A stretch of 64,000 nucleotides of DNA. It comes from Costus lasius. Lineage: Eukaryota; Streptophyta; Magnoliopsida; Zingiberales; Costaceae. Position numbers and translations under genes: made by a program. Below are positions 1-11,810 of the stretch, piece by piece; position 1 is the first letter of the stretch; each line of letters begins with the position of its first letter. Below the pieces are notes generated by a model. It had not been told where the DNA came from. It saw only the letters and a list, made by a program, of their open reading frames with translations, and searched no databases. The stretch lies in assembly GCA_027563935.2 (NCBI GenBank), contig CM050449.1, forward strand, positions 86,962,371 through 87,026,370, in the 5' to 3' direction.

Positions 1-1
1 A

Positions 2-1105
2 TCAAGAAGCTGGAATATTCGTTTTGATGAATCAGTTACTGAATTTGGTTTCATCAAGAACGAGGATGACCCGTGTGTATATAAGAGGTTTAGTGGGAGC
101 GTAATTACTTTTCTAGTCCTCTACGTCGATGACATCTTGATCATTGGAAATGACATTCCTGAAATGCATGCTGTTAAGGCATGGCTGAGGAAATGTTTCC
201 AGATGAAAGATTTAGGAGAAGCAGCCTATGTGTTAGGTGTGAAGATCTACCGGGATAGATCTAAGAGGCTTCTCGGGCTGTGCCAGAGTACTTACATCGA
301 AAAGGTCCTGGAGAGATTTCACTTAGAGAATTCTAAGAAAGGATATCTTCCAGTCAGACATGGTCTGAATCTTTCGAAGAGTCAGTGTCCACAAACACAG
401 ACTGAGAAAGATGAAATGGACAATACGCCTTATGCTTCGGCTATTGGATCCATTATGTATGCGATGTTGTGTACTCGCCCAGACGTCGCTTACGGGTTAA
501 GCGTGACCAGTCGTTACCAGAGTAATCCAGGTATGGCGCACTGGATTGCAGTCAAGAACATTTTAAAATATCTGCGGAGGACCAAAGATATGTTCTTGAT
601 ATATGGTGGTCAGGAAGAACTCAGTATTGAAGGATATACTGACGCTTCGTTCCAGTCTGACCAGGATGATTTCCGATCGCAATCAGGCTATGTTTTTAGC
701 TTGAATGGAGGTGCAGTGGTGTGGAAGAGTTTCAAACAGTCAACTGTTGCTGATTCCACAACAGAAGCCGAGTATGTTGCAGCCTCGGAAGCATCCAAGG
801 AGGCAGTGTGGATTCGTAAGTTCGTGAGAGAACTTGGTGTCGTTCCTTCGAGTGCAGATCCTTTGGTTATCTTCTGTGATAACACTGGAGCAATAGCACA
901 AGCAAAGGAACCACGGTCGCACCAGAAGTCCAAGCACATACAGAGACGGTTTCATTTGATCAGGGAGATCATAGATCGTGGCGAGATCAAAATCTGCAAG
1001 GTTCATACAGATGACAATCTGGCAGACCCGCTTACCAAGCCTCTGGCGCAGCAGAAGCATGAGAAGCACTGTAATAATATGGGTTTGAGGTTTCTCAACC
1101 ATTAG
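2..1105 (+). CDS. Copia element A: 3' part of pol (RT end and RNase H), open at the left edge
   Basis: This is the last third of a Ty1/copia polyprotein. It is read in one uninterrupted frame from base 2 to the TAG at 1103-1105, and the start lies left of the window. The reverse-transcriptase active-site motif YVDD is present near the start (bases about 122-133), followed by the thumb and connection region. RNase H follows, with TDAS, STTEAEY, FCDNTGA and the distal HLIRE motif, all positions the family needs. The frame ends 20 bp before the 3' LTR, exactly as in the full-length relatives at 13508-17392 and 41040-44924, which gives this part high confidence. The visible protein is intact, but whether the whole gene is intact cannot be judged. 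Cytoplasmic virus-like particles are the known site of action of this enzyme. Confidence 0.93.
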   Translation, partial: SRSWNIRFDESVTEFGFIKNEDDPCVYKRFSGSVITFLVLYVDDILIIGNDIPEMHAVKAWLRKCFQMKDLGEAAYVLGVKIYRDRSKRLLGLCQSTYIEKVLERFHLENSKKGYLPVRHGLNLSKSQCPQTQTEKDEMDNTPYASAIGSIMYAMLCTRPDVAYGLSVTSRYQSNPGMAHWIAVKNILKYLRRTKDMFLIYGGQEELSIEGYTDASFQSDQDDFRSQSGYVFSLNGGAVVWKSFKQSTVADSTTEAEYVAASEASKEAVWIRKFVRELGVVPSSADPLVIFCDNTGAIAQAKEPRSHQKSKHIQRRFHLIREIIDRGEIKICKVHTDDNLADPLTKPLAQQKHEKHCNNMGLRFLNH

Positions 1106-1110
1106 ATTAA

Positions 1111-1125
1111 GTGCAAGTGGGAGAT
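1111..1125 (+). other. Polypurine tract of copia A
   Basis: A purine-rich GCAAGTGGGAGA stretch lies directly before the LTR start. The same tract occurs at 44930-44944 and, on the other strand, at 5306-5320, 13488-13502 and 60513-60527. In this family it primes plus-strand DNA synthesis. Confidence 0.75.
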
Positions 1126-2826
1126 TGTTGGGGTATGCCCTTAAGGCTAATGTTTGAGGCCTATGGGAATGTATCAGTATCATGTAATAAACTGTTATGT
1201 TTAAAGGCATGGTTGTTATTCAGTTAGCTACATTGTCTGCTGCAATATATGTTCTTCTGAATAATGTCTCAAAGCTATTCAGCTGGGCTGACATGCTATT
1301 ATGTCCTTAGTCGATATATCTTGGTGAACATGAGACAGCCTTGATATGGTTAAGACTAATATGTGTTCTAATCTTATAGGATGCTTCGAGCATGGAATAA
1401 GATGTAGACTCATGGGTACATGGGATGTACTGGACAGACCCTACTAGGATGTTCAATTGTTTGTCACAATGTGAATATTCCTTGATTAAGACAAGTGGCA
1501 CATTTCCTCTGACTTGAGATCACTTGTGTTTCTAAATGATAATTGTCATTGTTTTGAGGTAGTTCAATATCATTTGAAACATAATGATTATAGACTATCT
1601 TGGATGATGAGCTTGAGTCAGGTTAGGGCACTAATGATAGACATAGGATTGCCGTCTCCTTGTTTAAGGAGTGTGATGTTCTAAAGGGGCCCCCTGGATG
1701 AGATGATTGAGAAAAGAGTATGGCCATACCCAGGTGACAGTGTTCATCTGATCTAATCATGCTCATCATATTGGAGTTACGAGCTTGACAGGCTTGTCCA
1801 ATAAGAACATCCAGTGGCAAAGGAAATATGCATGCCTTGTGAATTGATTCACACTTGTGCTATGTTTTGGGTGTAGTCTTGGAAGACTCTTTCCTCTATA
1901 TCGGGAGACAGTGATGTGTTGCTAGATACCCCTCACTGATCGTGATAATGAGAATTATCGTTACCGACATTTAAAGGAAACCCTCAGGGTCGCACAATTT
2001 GATGATATGGCTTACTTAAGTCAGATCGTGTGGACTGAATTGTTTAGGTTCAGTTTAAAGGGATTTAATCTCTGATTGTGAGTGAGATCTAGTCTGATCA
2101 TGTTTGATTGATTAGGGCTTTAGATCGGTAAGCTTCGATCGAGAGATTAGATGCCAGATCGGTCAGATCAGGGGCATCGAAGAGATTGACGGTTAGATCT
2201 GAAGCCTTAGGGTTTATTTAAGATCTAGACCATATTGCTTGGTTTAATTGGTCTTGGACCAAACCGAAGTGAACCCGCTCATTGGTTGAGCGCATGGTTC
2301 AAGTGATGTGGCATTAGCGATTGGGTAAACCCAAGAGCGCATGTTGAGAAGTGGATGCTATTTTTGGATAGCACTTCTACTAATCGTGGCCATGACTCAC
2401 GATTGCCACACTTCACGCTTCCCCCTCTCTTTGTTCGTCGCCAACGCTTGGCTTAGACGTGACAACCTCTCGGCTAGAGAAGAGGAGGACGAAAAAAAGG
2501 AAACTCAAGCAAGACGATCTTTTTCTTTTCCCTTTCCATTCGACAAAGGCTTCTTGGAACCTTGCTAGCACAAGGAGCACCAAGGAAAGTAGGCGACACC
2601 AATTGTGTGCGTCACCTTAGGAGAAGGCTCGCTTGCGCCTTTCCTTCCAAGTCTTCATCCAACGCAAATGGCTATGGTATGAATTCAAGTTTACTTAAGT
2701 TGATCATATATCATGCAATAGATTCTTTCAAACCCTTTATTCCGCTGCAAAGTTTTATGCGCCACATGACTAGGGTTTTTGCTCCCCCTAGAAGGGGACC
2801 CCCCTTAATCTTAAGGGGTACTTTCA
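1126..2826 (+). repeat. 3' LTR of copia element A
   Basis: This 1701-bp LTR begins TGTTGGGG and ends ACTTTCA. It has the same start, order and end type as the paired LTRs of element E (1690 bp each), but it is diverged in its second half. No partner LTR is in the window, so no TSD can be tested; the next five bases are AAGGG. Open frames inside, such as one at 2341-2568 that looks like a secretion signal, are not conserved in the sister LTRs and are not treated as genes. Confidence 0.9.
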
Positions 2827-3064
2827 AAGGGACCCCGGAGATATTTCAATTCCATGCCAAGTTGGTAAGTTTGCTATTGAAAATGCTTTGTGTGACATAG
2901 GAGCTAGTATTAGCTTGATACCTGCATACTTGATTGAGGAGGTAGGTAATGGAGAACTTAAACCTACTGATACTTATATTCAATTTGCTAATGGTTTTGA
3001 TCAGCAACCAACTGGTATATTAGAGAATGTAACAGTTAAAATTGATAACTTTTTACTAACTCAT
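2827..3064 (+). pseudogene. Remnant of a Ty3/gypsy (Athila/Tat-type) retropepsin
   Basis: Directly after the LTR of A, one frame reads as the core of a gypsy aspartic protease: a CDIGAS active-site motif followed by SLIP, then a QPTGIL...V.V segment typical of the Athila/Tat protease. A complete relative of this domain is seen in element K at 52558-53514 (CDLGAS, QPVGIL). The piece holds only the middle of the domain. It has no start and lacks the ILGRPFL part. After about base 3064 the sequence is unlike either a gypsy or a copia element for about 90 bp. It is probably an old fragment into which A inserted. Confidence 0.7.
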
Positions 3065-3155
3065 CGTGTCGACTCCCTTGCTTGCGATCTTCACTGGGTT
3101 TTTGGGACTAGCCTGTTTCGGGGACATTCTTCCGCTGCGAAAAATGTATGTCTAT

Positions 3156-3628
3156 AACTCTGAAAATTGTAAAATGTCCCCGGGGTTTCCCAACACCTTC
3201 ACTTACTAAAAACATTGTATCCATTCCTTTATTGGCAAACATGTTTTATTGGAGGGGTACTCTGAGCAATGAATTATATGTCTTGGACATGGATAGTTCT
3301 ATTTGTAACATAAATAGTAAGAGGACCAAACTGAATGGTTTAGTTGGTGCCTTCCTATGGCATTGTCGATTAGCCCATAGAAACAAGAATCGCATTCAAC
3401 AACTCTATGAAAATGGGTTGTTAGATTCAAGTTCCTTGGAGGAATTTGACACTTGTGAGCCTTGTTTATTAGGGAAAATGACAAAGGCGCCCTTCACCAA
3501 GACTGGTGAGAGGGCTAGGGGTTTATTGGATCTCATACATAATGATGTGTGTAGGCCATCCAGTAAACAAGCTAGAGGAGGATACAACTACTTTATCACA
3601 TTTACTGATGACTTCAGTAGATATGGAT
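3156..3628 (+). pseudogene. Decayed copia element X, part 1: pre-integrase zinc-binding region and start of integrase
   Basis: The frame matches the copia GAG-pre-integrase and integrase region. It has a TKNIVSIP segment, then an HHCC-type zinc site (H near 3361 and 3376; C..C near 3450), then IHNDVC, which carries the first catalytic aspartate of integrase, then FITFTDDFSRYG, where it stops abruptly at element B. It is clearly diverged from elements A, B, C, E and J, and it has a short deletion before the zinc-binding region and an odd CCCCGGGG insertion near 3179. The gene resumes in the same frame at 21822. That continuity shows that 3629-21815 is an insertion. Confidence 0.85.
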
Positions 3629-5305
3629 TGAGAGTCCCCACAAGGGGGAGACGGCGAAACCCTAAGACATGCGCAGATATGAATTTGCATGGGCGGAATC
3701 TAGGGTTTCCTAGGATCGCATAGCATGTATTATATGATCAACTTAGAACAACAATGATCATACCATGGCCATTGTTTGTATGATGTCGAGGAAGAAGAGA
3801 TCGATAGGGGTCTCCTCCAGAGGATGCGCACACAAGATGAAGAAGCCGCCTACTCCCTTGGTGCTCCTTGTGCTAGCAAGGTTCCAAGAGGTTCTTGTCG
3901 TATGAAAAAGGAAGATGATCTCCTTGCTTGGCGAAAAACTTTCTCCTCTTGTCGTCCACTCTTTTTTACACGAGAATGCAAAAACTCTCGAAATCACAAG
4001 AGGCGACAAAGGCGTGAAGAGGCGAGCAACATGAGGCGTGGTCACGTAAGTGATCATGCTTTCTAAAAATAGAAATCCACTCCCTCACATGCGATCATGG
4101 GTTTACCCCAATCGCAAACTCCTCTCCATTTGAACCACACGCTCAATTGATGAGCTGGTTCATTTCGGTTTGGTCCAAGACCAATTAACCCAAGCAATCC
4201 AGTCTAGATCTCAATTAAACCCTAAGGCTCCAGATCTAACCGTTGATCTCTTGATGCTTCTGATCTCACTGATCTAGCATCCAATCTCTCGATCGAAGCT
4301 TACCGATCTCAAGCTCTAATCAATCAAACATGATCAGACCAGATCTCACTCACAATCAGAGATTAATTCCCTTTAAACTGAACCCAAAACAATTCAGTCC
4401 ACACGATCTGACTTAAGTAAGCCATATCATCAAATTGTGCGACCCTGAGGGTTTCCTTTAAATGTCGGTAACGATAACTTACGTTATCACGATCAGAGAG
4501 GGGTATCTAGCAACACATCACTGTCTCCCGATATAAAGGAAAGAGTCTTCCAAGACTACACCCAAACAACAGCACAAGTGTGAATCAACTCACTAGGCAT
4601 ACATGATTCCTTTGCCACTGGATGTTCTTTATTGGACAAGCCTGCCAAGCTTGTAACTCCAATATGATGAGCATGATTAGATCAGATGAACATAGTCATC
4701 TGGGTATGGCCATACACTTTCTCAATCATCTCATCCAGGGGGCCCCTTTAGAACATCACACTCCAATGAAGGAGACGGCAATCCTATATCTATCACTAGT
4801 GACCTAACATAACTCAAGCTCACCATCCAAGATAGTCTATAACCATTATGTTTCAAATGATATTGAACTACCTCAAAACAATGACAATCATCATTTAGAA
4901 ACACAAGTGATCTCAAGTCAGAGGACATGTGCCACTTGTTGCAATCAAGGATTATTCACATTGTGACAAGCAATTGAATAACCTAGTAGGGTCTGTCCAG
5001 TACATCCAATGTACCCATGAGTCTACATCTTATTCCATGCTCGAAGCATCCTATAAGATTAGAATACATATTAGTCTCAATCATATCAGGGCTGTCTCAT
5101 GTTCACCAAGATATCTCGACTAAGGACTTTATTGCATGTCAGCCTAGCTGAACATCATAGAGACATTATTCAGAAGTACGCTCATTGCAGCAGACTATGT
5201 AAAAACCTGAATAACAACCATTGCCTTTATAAACATAAGAGTTTATACATGATACTGTTACAATCCCAAGGCCTCAAACATTAGCCTTAAGGGCATACCC
5301 TAACA
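3629..5305 (-). repeat. 3' LTR of copia B
   Basis: This 1677-bp LTR begins TGAGAGTCCCC in window orientation and ends CCCTAACA (TGTTAGGG on the element strand). It is nearly identical to the split right LTR. It contains a TTTCTAAAAATAGAAA stretch near 4058, which on the element strand gives a TATTTTTAG candidate TATA region also seen in the LTRs of C and E. Confidence 0.95.
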
Positions 5306-5325
5306 ATCTCCCACTTGCACTTAAT

Positions 5326-8300
5326 CTAATGGTTGAGAAATCCCAAACCCATATTATTACAGTGCTTCTCATGCTTCTGCTGCGCCAGAGGCTTGGTAAG
5401 CGGGTCTGCCAGATTGTCATCTGTATGAACCTTGCAGATTTTGATCTCGCCACGATCAATGATCTCCCGGATCAAATGAAACCGTCTCTGTATGTGCTTG
5501 GACTTCTGGTGCGACCGTGGTTCCTTTGCTTGTGCGATTGCTCCAGTGTTATCACAGAAGATAACCAAAGGATCTGCACTCGAAGGAACGACACCAAGTT
5601 CTTGAACGAACTTACGAATCCACACTACCTCCTTAGATGCTTCCGAGGCTGCAACATACTCGGCTTCTGTTGTGGAATCAGCAACTATAGACTGTTTGAA
5701 ACTCTTCCACACCACTGCTCCTCCATTCAAGCTAAAAACATAGCCTGATTGCGATCAGAAATCATCCTGGTCAGACTGGAACGAAGCGTCAGTATATCCT
5801 TCAATACTGAGTTCTTCCTGACCACCATATATCAAGAATATATCTTTGGTCCTCCGAAGATATTTTAAAATGTTCTTGACTGCAATCCAGTGCGCCTGAC
5901 CTGGATTACTTTGGAACCGACTAGTCACGCTTAACCCGTAAGCGACGTCTGGGCGAGTACACAACATCGCATACATAATGGACCCAATAGCCGAAGCATA
6001 AGGCGTATTGTCCATTTCATCTTTCTCAGTCTGTGTTTGTGGACACTGACTCTTTGAAAGATTCAGACCATGTCTGACTGGAAGATATCCTCTTTTAGAA
6101 TTCTCTAAATGAAATCTCTCCAGGACTTTATCGATGTAAGTACTCTGGCACAGCCCGAGAAGCCTCTTAGATCTATCCCTGTAGATCTTCACACCTAACA
6201 CATAGGCTGCTTCTCCTAAATCTTTCATCTGGAAACATTTTCTTAACCATGCTTTCACCGCAAGCATTTCGGGAATATCGTTTCCAATGATTAAGATATC
6301 ATCGACGTAGAGGACTAGGAAAGTAATCACGCTCCCACTAAACCTCTTATATACACACGGGTCATCCTCGTTCTTGATGAAACCAAATTCACTGACTGAT
6401 TCATCAAAACGAATATTCCAGCTTCTTGATGCTTGTTTAAGTCCATAAATGGACTTCTTTAACTTGCATATCTTATGACGATCTGATGGATTAGTGAAAC
6501 CTTCAGGTTGTGTCATATACACATCCTCATCCAATTTTCCATTAAGGAAAACGGTCTTCACATCCATTTGCCAGATCTCATAATCATAATATGCTGCTAT
6601 CGCGAAAAGAATCCGAATAGACTTAAACATGGCTACAGGAGAGAAAGTTTCATCATAATCTATCCCGTAGATTTGCTTGAAACCTTTCGCAACTAGCCTG
6701 CCTTTATAGGTAACCACGTTACCATCCATGTCAATCTTCTTCTTGAAGATCCACTTACAGCCTATAGGGATAACTCCCGGAGGCGGATCAACCAAATCCC
6801 AAACTTGGTTATCTGACATGGAGTCCATCTCGGCTCGCATAGCTTCAAGCCATCTAGCTGAGTCCGGTCCACTGACCACATCCGCATAAGTGAGGGGTTC
6901 ATCATGATCAATGATGTAGACTCCGTCATAGCGCTCAGGCTGTCGACGAATCCTTCCCGATCTTCGCGGTTCCCGTGATATCTGAGCCTCAGGTTGTTCA
7001 ATAACCTGTTCTACCGGCTCAGGCTCATCCAACTGTGCTTGACTACTTTGTCCTTCCTCTGGATTCTCATCCAGCTTTATTTCTCTCCCACTGGCTTCTT
7101 GCAGAAGAAACTCCTTCTCAAGAAAAATGCCCGTCCGAGCAACAAATACCTTGTTCTCTTTGGGATCATAGAAATAATAACCCTTAGTTTCCTTAGGGTA
7201 ACCGACAAAGATGCATTTGTCAGATCTGCTCTCTAGTTTCCCAGAGGCGAGCTTTTTGACATAAGCCTCGCAATCCCAGATCTTGATAAATGTCAAGCTA
7301 GGCTGTTTCCCATACCATAATTCATATGGGGTCTTTGAAACTGCCTTGGATGGCACTTGGTTTAGTATCTTTGCAGCTGTCTCCAGTGCAAATCCCCAAA
7401 AGGAGTAAGGTAGAATAGCCTGACTCATCATCGAACGAACCATATCAAGTAACGTTCTATTTCTCCTCTCGGACACACCATTCCATTGCGGTGTTCCTGG
7501 CGGAGTGAGCTGTGAGATAATCCCACACTCCTTCAGATAGTCAGTAAACGCATGACTTAGGTATTCTCCACCTCGATCAGAACGAAGTGTCTTGATATTT
7601 CGGCCTAGCTGATTTTGTACTTCATTCTTGAACTCTTTGAACTTGTCAAAAGATTCACTTTTATGTCTCATTAAATAGACATACCCATACCTACTGAAAT
7701 CATCAGTAAAGGTAATGAAGTACTGATAGCCACCTCTGGCATGTTTACTAAATGGCCCACACACATCACTGTGTATAAGGTCAAGTAAACCTGAAGCCCT
7801 TTGACCTTTATTAGGAAAAGGTGACTTCGTCATTTTGCCCATTAAACAAGCTTTACATGTATCAATCTCCTCATAGGAGAATGATCCCAGCAGTCCATGA
7901 TCATGCAACCGCTTAATGCGTTTCTTGTTAATATGGCCTAAACGACTATGCCATAGCAAGGTGCTGTCATCAGCATACTTGGCTTTCTTAATATCAATCT
8001 GCTGTATAGAACATTCCATGTCCAACATGAATAACCCATTGCTAATTGATCCAGTGGCATAAACAATATTATCAAAAAATAAAACACACTTTGAAATATT
8101 GCATTCAAAGGAAAACCCTTTCCTGACAAGAGCAGGAATAGAGATAATATTTTTAGTAATGCTAGGAACAAAGTAACAATTGTCTAGTTCCAATACAAGC
8201 CCAGATGGTAGAGAAATGAAATAAGTGCCTACAGCAACAGCAGCAACCCGTGCCCCATTTCCAACTCGTAGGTCCACCTCATGCTGTCCCACCTGTCTTC

Positions 8301-9207
8301 TTCTCTTGAGTTCCTGTACATTTGAACAAATGTGAACTCCACATGCAGTGTCCAACACCCATGATATAGAAGAAGAGAACATGACCTCAGTCACATAAAT
8401 ACCTGAGCCAGAAGCGATGCTTCCCTTCTTGTCTCCTTGGAGCGCTTTACAGTCCTTTTTCCAGTGACCCAACTGGCCACAGTGGAAACATCTGTATTCC
8501 TTCGACCGCTTAACCTTTTATTTCAGCGCCTTGTTGTAGTTCTTGACTGGGGTTTTTCCCTTCTTCCCCTACTTCTTGTTCCTAGAAGGAACCATTAAGA
8601 CAGAGGATGAAGGCTTTCCCTTCAGAGTTTCCTCTGTAGTCAAGAGCATATTCAGCAACTCTGCCGGGGTACAGTCGATTTTGTTCATATTAAAGTTAAT
8701 AATGAACGCATCGAAAGAAGGCGGTAGAGACTGCAGAATAATGTCTACAGCAAGCTCCTGATTGATGGTGTGTCCCAGTTTCTCTAGAGCCTCCTTGTGC
8801 CCAATCATCTTGAGCACATGAGCTCCCACTGGACTCCCTTCAGCCAGTTTGCTCTGAAAGAACAGCTTGGTCAAGTTATAGCGCTCAGTCCTCGCCTGTG
8901 CAGCATACAGCATCTTGAGGTTTGCTATAATTTCTATAGCAGACATATCCTCATGCTGACGCTGCAGCGGTGGCGTCATAGACGCTAACATCAGGTAAGC
9001 GACATCAATGCTATCATTGACATGCTTTTCATAGGCTTCCCGAACCGCCCTTGCGGCGTTCGGAGCGGGTTGAGGCGGTATCGCCATCTCGAGGACATAC
9101 AGTTTCCTCTCTGCCTTAAGAACAATCTTAAGGTGTCCGTACCAGTCTGAGAAGTTTGGCCCAGCAAACTTCTCCCTTTCCAGTAGGGATCGCACATTGA
9201 AGTTCAT
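5326..9207 (-). pseudogene. Copia B gag-pol, 1294 codons with three in-frame stops
   Basis: A single frame runs from the ATG at 9205-9207 to the stop at 5326. Domain order is gag (UBN2-like), CCHC knuckle, protease (DTACG), HHCC and DDE integrase, reverse transcriptase (YVDD intact) and RNase H. It is broken by TAG at 8569-8571 within the lysine-rich run before the zinc knuckle, TAA at 8518-8520 just before the knuckle, and TGA at 5755-5757 in RNase H. The TGA lies where the sister genes have CGA, a typical CpG decay. Two residues near conserved motifs also differ from the sisters: a glycine is replaced in the integrase C-terminal IWGCEAY segment, and an alanine in the RT VKTAFLNG segment. 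The knuckle-to-RNase H part (905 codons) is open, so decay is recent. Confidence 0.95.
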
Positions 9208-11013
9208 GGTGTTCGTTGCTGCAGGAATCTACAACAATGCAAGAACAGCAAGGTCAGTATCAATGTTAAGAATCAATCAGGACTTAAGAATGATTCTTTT
9301 TCTCACTATTTTATCTGACTGAAAAATCCATTAAACAGTCCGAAAGAGTAAACACTCTTTTAGTGAGATGGGATCCAGATTTCATACTTGGTCTCCGCGT
9401 CCCGCTCAGGCGATATAAGATGCACAGAGAGTACAAGCACTAATTTCTGGTAGGCAATTCCTGCCAATCGCCAACCCGTGCGATTCCCCTTCATCTGGGC
9501 AATCCACCAGACTGTGCCAACTGAGTTGGTACAACACAGTCTCTGATCCCTCAGATGGCTGCCTCCATATAGCTAACATATGCTCAGTATGTAGCCTACA
9601 TGGTCAAGCTGACCTGACCTACTCCCTGGACCACCACGTGCTATGCTGAGCAACGAGAAGCGATAAATCCCTTCTCTGTAACACGTAGGTGTAATCCTGC
9701 ACCGTCTGAAGATAGATGGACGTGCCCACTGAGTGGGTACAACACGGCTCCAACGATAGTCAGAACAGTGAGGTTTCGCGTCAGAAGGCTTTACGTGCTT
9801 GATATTTAGCGTTAGATTTTAACGGTCTTTTATCTTCTTACCTATCATGCAATTCCTATGGTGATAGCAGAAGATAAACTCATGCATTTCTAATTATATA
9901 AGCAATAAATAGAAAGCATGCTGATCTTATGTGGTAAAAGCCCATTAAGCCTAAGTAAGACCTTAACCTAACTTAAGTCTTCACTTGCTTTTCCTCATGG
10001 GGCTTTGCTTCTCATCTGGCCCAACCTAGGGCCCAAGCGCCAATTGCAGCTGAGGTGCGCCCACCAGGGAAAATGCGTCTGTCCCAGAGTCGAACCCTGG
10101 ACATCCCACCTGGTTAAGCCTCAAGCTGCATGCGCCTCTGCCATGTGTGCTCTGTGCTCTTGTCTGATAAATTTACAAATTAATCTATCTAGACAAAATT
10201 GACACGCAGGTCAATTACACTTTATAAATTAAATAAAATGTGATGCGCAGATCACGATAAATATTAATTTACAACAATTCACCAGGCTCGCAGGCCCCAG
10301 CACAGCACACATTAAGGGCAACCCACATAAGATAAAATAAACAAGCACATGGCATCATCCAAAAATCATGTGATCCATCATAAGAAATTAAAATTTCAAA
10401 AACCCCATTGGCATCAATTTTAATTTTCCTTATGTGCCCTACTACCTTACAACAGTCCATTGATAGGGATCCACTCATCATGTCTAGTCAGATCCACTGC
10501 CCTTGCATGCACCAAGTCCTAACTGACTTGAGTCGACCAAAAGGTCAACCATGCATGCGCCAAGGGCTGAACAGCCACAATGAGGTCTGGCAAGCGGGCG
10601 TGACCCCGGGCCTAACTCATGTGCGTTCATTAGTTGTCTCACAATCAGACATCGCTACACGCCTGTGATGCAGTCGACCTATAGCCACCACGTGCTCGCG
10701 CATGGGTGCCATCTGGTCGACCCATCTAGGCTGTCAGATGGTCTGATCAGACTATTGGATCTAACCTAGAGGATGACTTCAGCCCCATCAACCTGTCTAA
10801 GGGTTTATAGCAGGCGCCTCTTAGATCTAGTGAAGGTCGCGCAAGTGATATAGTTTTGAGAAAAACAAACTATGCGCCACACAAACATGCGCCATCAAAA
10901 CATATTCAAGTTTCGCATATGCAACAACTAAAGATGAAAGTTCGCATGTATAGATCTAAGCATACAAGGATCACAAAAAAGGCTAAAGCAATCATAAAAT
11001 CATGCATCAACCA
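9208..11013 (-). other. 5' leader of copia B (noncoding)
   Basis: About 1.8 kb lie between the primer site and the gag ATG, similar to the leaders of C and E. The leader holds the two stem motifs CCAACTGAGTTGG (9517-9529) and CCCACTGAGTGGG (9725-9737) and the Pol III-like boxes described separately. The start codon of the leader ORF seen in E is lost here. I see no other gene in it. Confidence 0.8.
10086..10143 (-). promoter_or_regulatory. Pol III-like A and B boxes in the leader of B
   Basis: On the element strand, TGGCAGAGGCG (10133-10143) fits the tRNA A-box TRGYNNARNNG fully. GGTTCGACTCT (10086-10096) fits the B-box GGTTCGANNCC with one mismatch. They lie 36 bp apart, in the order used by tRNA-derived SINEs. 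That they promote transcription is inference only. Confidence 0.35.
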
Positions 11014-11027
11014 GCGCTCTGATACCA
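11014..11027 (-). other. Primer-binding site of copia B
   Basis: The element strand reads TGGTATCAGAGCGC, the initiator-methionine tRNA type site of plant copia elements, two bases inside the 5' LTR end. Confidence 0.9.
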
Positions 11028-11029
11028 AT

Positions 11030-11810
11030 TGAGAGTCCCCACAAGGGGGAGACGGCGAAACCCTAAGACATGCGCAGATATGAATTTGCATGGGCGGAAT
11101 CTAGGGTTTCCTAGGATCGCATAGCATGTATTATATGATCAACTTAGAACAACAATGATCATACCATGGCCATTGTTTGTATGATGTCGAGGAAGAAGAG
11201 ATCGACAGGGGTCTCCTCCAGAGGATGCGCACACAAGATGAAGAAGCCGCCTACTCCCTTGGTGCTCCTTGTGCTAGCAAGGTTCCAAGAGGTTCTTGTC
11301 GTATGAAAAAGGAAGATGATCTCCTTGCTTGGCGAAAAACTTTCTCCTCTTGTCATCCACTCTTTTTTACACGAGAATGCAAAAACTCTCGAAATCACAA
11401 GAGGCGACAAAGGCGTGAAGAGGCGAGCAACATGAGGCGTGGTCACGTAAGTGATCATGCTTTCTAAAAATAGAAATCCACTCCCTCACATGCGATCATG
11501 GGTTTTCCCCAATCGCAAACTCCTCTCCATTTGAACCACACGCTCACTTGATGAGCTGGTTCATTTCGGTTTGGTCCAAGACCAATTAACCCAAGCAATC
11601 CAGTCTAGATCTCAATTAAACCCTAAGGCTCCAGATCTAACCGTTGATCTCTTGATGCTTCTGATCTCACTGATCTAGCATCCAATCTCTCGATCGAAGC
11701 TTACCGATCTCAAGCTCTAATCAATCAAACATGATCAGACCAGATCTCACTCACAATCAGAGATTAATTCCCTTTAAACTGAACCCAAAACAATTCAGTC
11801 CACACGATCT
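11030..11810 (-). repeat. 5' LTR of copia B, first segment (before C)
   Basis: These 781 bp match 3629-4409 with about 4 substitutions. The segment is cut at GATCT, the target duplicated by element C (11806-11810 and 20915-20919). Confidence 0.95.

Noticed and set aside
2341..2568. Open frame with a hydrophobic, signal-peptide-like start
   Set aside because: It lies wholly inside the LTR of A and is not kept in the sister LTRs.
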